A DNA stretch of 64,000 bases from Branchiostoma floridae (Eukaryota > Chordata > Leptocardii > Amphioxiformes > Branchiostomatidae): NCBI RefSeq assembly GCF_000003815.2, contig NC_049992.1:5641839-5705838 (forward strand). The letters are read 5' to 3'. Position numbers and translations under genes: made by a program. The stretch's first letter is position 1, and every line of letters starts with the position of its first letter. Below, one piece after another: positions 61,601-64,000 of the stretch. The notes below the pieces were generated by a model. That model had not been told where the DNA came from. It made no database searches and saw only the letters and a list, made by a program, of their open reading frames with translations.

Positions 61601-61684
61601 TATAGGAAGATCAGGGTCTACTCTAAGAAAGTCATCCTCAGTTTCTATCAGCAGATTCATGGTCGACCGTCAGAGTCTTTAAAG
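58660..61684. other. Stretch without a recognisable gene
   Basis: Frames at 58674-58949, 59783-60145 (no ATG at its start) and 61028-61273 (starts MLFCGPSKSNKDVRAVVVD) lack splice or family support. No repeats with clear ends. Confidence 0.4.
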
Positions 61685-61902
61685 GTGGGCTCTTACTGCA
61701 CTTGGGGTACTGGTGCGGCACTGCAGGGTTCGTAGATGACTCAACGAATTTCAGAGATGAAGAACTAATTTTCTTCCGTTTTGTGTATTTTGTTGTCTTC
61801 TTATCTACTTTTACGTGTTACGTAATATCTAAATTATTGAAAATCGCGAAAATAACAACAAAGTGCCGCAGAGCGAACCCCACAGTGCCGCATTATTGTA
61901 CC
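61685..61902 (-). mobile_element. Family A MITE, copy 7 (reversed)
   Basis: GTGGGCTCTTACTGCACTTG, then GTGCGGCACTGCAGGGTTCG, then the reversed interior (TTTTGTTGTCTTCTTATC, ACGTGTTACGTAATATC) and GAACCCCACAGTGCCGCA. The outer right TIR is lost. Confidence 0.88.
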
Positions 61903-61934
61903 CTCTTCTACCTTTTTTGACGGCGGTTGGTAAG

Positions 61935-62015
61935 TTTTAAATACTGTGGAAATTATAAAGGAAAAGACCCCAGCAAAATGTACAATTTCTAAAGCAAACT
62001 TTTGAGACTTACCCC
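61935..62015 (-). mobile_element. Family B MITE fragment 4
   Basis: ACTGTGGAAATTATAAAGG, GACCCCAGCAAAATGTACA and AAAGCAAACTTTTGAG match the reverse complement of about 27405-27500 of the full-length copy. The palindrome is reduced to GACCCC. Ends are not preserved. Confidence 0.65.
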
Positions 62016-62579
62016 TAATTTCGCACAATCTGAGAGGAAATTAGTATATGTGATATACAACCACACAATGTGCTTATTTCCCATTATGAATTTTTAGTAG
62101 TTTGCGCTAAAATTGATTATTGACACGCATTATCATGTTTAGGTTTCTACATTTATGCTAACGCAGACGCAAGTGATAAACATATTGACGCCTCTGGCAT
62201 GGAACTGTCGAGACAAAGATTTTAACATAGTACTGTCATAAATGTCATAAAATGTGCTAATAGAGTAAATAATTGCCTACTTGTTCATGTATTCTATTCC
62301 ATGTACTCCCCACGTGGCTGTAACTTAGTTTTGCATACATTCAAAAGCAGAGACAACGATCGATGGTATCAAATATACGAGGGATTTAAACCACCCTGAG
62401 GGGTTCATACTTAAAATCTTCACTACAACAAAATTGCGAATATAAATCATACACCGATTGCCCTATTACTGACGCAAAGGGCCAGAAATGCCGTACAAAA
62501 CGCGTCCTAACATCGGTCAAATGTCATTGTTGTAAGTCCGCAGTAGTGCATGATTCAGATATCTTATACTTCAGCGCAG
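62016..62579. other. Stretch without a recognisable gene
   Basis: AT-rich, no supported feature. Confidence 0.5.
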
Positions 62580-62720
62580 TTCGGCTGTTACTCTGTCATA
62601 AACGTCCGAGAGTACGTTATTGGGGACAGGGGGATGAGGGATGAGTGGTATTTTCATGACAAACGAGCACGAGGTCTCAACGTCCCAATCGAAGTCGTTT
62701 ACTCGTGCAAACCTTCGCCG
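62580..62720 (+). CDS. Candidate internal exon, phase 0-0, family unknown
   Basis: The acceptor CTTATACTTCAGCGCAG ends at 62579. The donor CCG/GTGACA has GT at 62721-62722. The 141 bp between are exactly 47 open codons in phase 0-0. About two thirds of third positions are G or C against an AT-rich background. The peptide includes YSVINVREYVIGDRGMRDEW and RGLNVPIEVVYSCKPSP, with two Cys near its ends as in small disulfide domains; no family is recognised. The donor is off-consensus beyond GTGA. The frame continues beyond it into the family A MITE at 62801, so the tail of that frame is not coding. A minus-strand frame (62571-62849) covers the same bases and is the main alternative. Confidence 0.35.
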
Positions 62721-62800
62721 GTGACAGATAATTCTCCCAGGGGTCCATACATCAGACGGTCCGTTAGCAATCAATCCCTCCAGACCTGGATTGAAGTAAG

Positions 62801-63030
62801 GCGGTATCTCACTGTACTTGGGGTACCGATGCGGCACTGCGGAGTTCATTCACTGCGGCACTGTATGTTATTTTTGCTGATTTTTTATGATTAAGATATT
62901 GTGTAAAAGTATGACTTAGCAGCCAACAAAATACGCAAAAAGTAAGAAAATTCGTTATCTCTGACATTCGTTGAGATACCTAGGAACCCCGTAGTGCCGC
63001 ACCGGTGCCCCAAATGCAGCGATATACCAC
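62801..63030 (+). mobile_element. Family A MITE, copy 8
   Basis: GCGGTATCTCACTGTACTTG at the left; GTAGTGCCGCACCGGTGCC, CCAAATGCAGCGATATACCA at the right. The interior is shortened around TATTGTGTAAAAGTATGAC. Confidence 0.93.
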
Positions 63031-63767
63031 AAGTACTGTCTTCCTTTCATAGAGGATTCTGGCTGTGAGATTCCATCTCACACAGTCATCGGACATTCTG
63101 TTGCTATGGTTTTACCGTTCTCCCGGTGTGGGCATCGTTAACAAATCAATAGATATGGTTGATGTTGAGGATCGAAAGATTTTGTCAGAATCTTCGATAC
63201 ATGACGGGATCAAGCAAAAGTTGGTGTGAGGGCGTTGCGAAAGGTCGCAAATGCAGGCTCAAAGTAAGCATAAAATGAGGGTTACTTCATTGAAGAAATT
63301 GATTGAATGTCTGCATAGACTACCATTCTCTGCTCCCGTTCAATATGCTGTATTGCAATCATCGGGGTTTGGCAATAGTGGAGCAGGTACTTATCAGAAG
63401 AACTCTAGGTCTCATTGATCAGAAGTTCATTCTTTCTCTATCTCATTTACTACGAAATACTTAGCTCACCGTCCTAAACCAGCGGACATGAATAAAGCCC
63501 TCATAATTGAATCCACCGCCTCTTCTTCACAGCATGGGCTTTTGCAGATGGTCGTTTAGATATCACACAGGCGAGAGAGAACAAGATTTGGTCACACAGA
63601 TAGCAGATGTAGTTGTCTGGTTTCTTTTCTCCGATAATGATGTTGGTGCTTAGTTGATCTTTTAATCAGGCAGCCTCTGAGAGTCATGAGATTGCTTTGG
63701 ATATTAGCTGCCGTCTGTAAACGGTGTACACTCGGTCTTCTCTTCGTTGTATAAGCTAAATTGCGTA
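63031..63767. other. Stretch without a recognisable gene
   Basis: No supported feature. Confidence 0.5.
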
Positions 63768-64000
63768 GGATCGCGTGGCGTCATCGGTTACGTGCTGTGG
63801 CTGAGGACATTAAGGTCCGAATCCAGCCGTGTTACCTAACTTGTGCCCTTAGGAAAGGCACTTTCAGTGCGAAGAGGAACAAAAAGTGAAGTACCAAAAG
63901 TGCGAAAAAGAACGGAAAGGAACAAAATACACGACTTTTCTCACTTCACTCAGGTACAAATGAGTACTTAGCTTTAGTCAAGGCCATCCCCGAGATAGGA
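63768..64000 (+). repeat. tRNA-derived SINE, copy 3, with an internal insertion; reaches the window edge
   Basis: A box TGGCGTCATCGG (63776-63787) and B box GGTCCGAATCC (63814-63824). The body has TGTGCCCTTAGGAAAGGCAC and, after about 65 bp of A-rich extra sequence (roughly 63875-63938), CTCACTTCACTCAGGTACAA and ATGAGTACTTAGC. In the copy at 48672 the two body halves are adjacent, so the A-rich stretch is an insertion or slippage product. Confidence 0.75.

Noticed and set aside
1-64000. Endogenous virus or new multi-gene defence/biosynthetic system
   Set aside because: No polymerase, capsid, protease or integrase motifs and no cluster of co-directional frames were found on either strand.

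Overview
The window reads as AT-rich (roughly 40 percent GC by eye) nuclear DNA of an animal, taken from a draft assembly: there is a 100-N scaffold gap at 30155-30254, several long TA and CT microsatellites, tRNA-derived SINEs, and many short inverted-repeat DNA transposons (MITEs). No prokaryotic or viral gene layout is visible. The style of the SINEs and of the commonest MITE reminds me of amphioxus (Branchiostoma) genomic sequence. That is recall and inference, not proof; another marine invertebrate is possible.

Gene content is very low. No complete gene can be assembled and no protein family could be named for any open frame except one: a minus-strand remnant of the C-terminal end of a non-LTR retrotransposon reverse transcriptase (40356-40703). 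The best single-exon candidates are those whose open frame coincides with splice signals: a start exon on the plus strand (11103-11185, preceded by a CpG-rich segment with a GTGAGT donor at 10512), a membrane-tail exon (8909-9108), a phase 0-0 exon (62580-62720), a short Cys-rich exon or longer frame (38759-39259), and minus-strand candidates at 13464-13680, 28621-28790 and 37394-37685. They do not obviously join into one gene. The window is best read as intergenic or large-intron sequence with scattered candidate exons.

Repeats dominate what can be explained. Family A is a MITE of about 230 bp with ten copies between 9.4 and 63 kb. Family B is a TTAA-flanked, piggyBac-type MITE: one 971-bp copy at 26678-27648 and three decayed pieces. 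Family C is a roughly 470-bp element with GGCC-starting terminal inverted repeats, present twice (28895-29362 and 54407-54885) in opposite internal orientation. There is also an unclassified inverted-repeat element (31439-31919), a dispersed repeat pair (39315-39477 and 46711-46872), three tRNA-derived SINEs, satellite-like tandem arrays (about 178-bp units near 8.1-8.8 kb, about 173-bp near 22.1-22.4 kb, about 63-bp near 53.5-54.1 kb) and a codon-open minisatellite near 45.6 kb.

Single-copy oddities include a near-perfect 33-bp-arm hairpin at 7797-7870, a perfect 34-bp palindrome at 43916-43949, and two similar 64-bp non-coding segments 1.36 kb apart (56716 and 58073). I found no evidence for a new multi-gene system. 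The most interesting material is the MITE families (especially the CRE/YY1-like motif cluster carried inside family B), the paired non-coding segments, and the unassigned exon candidates.
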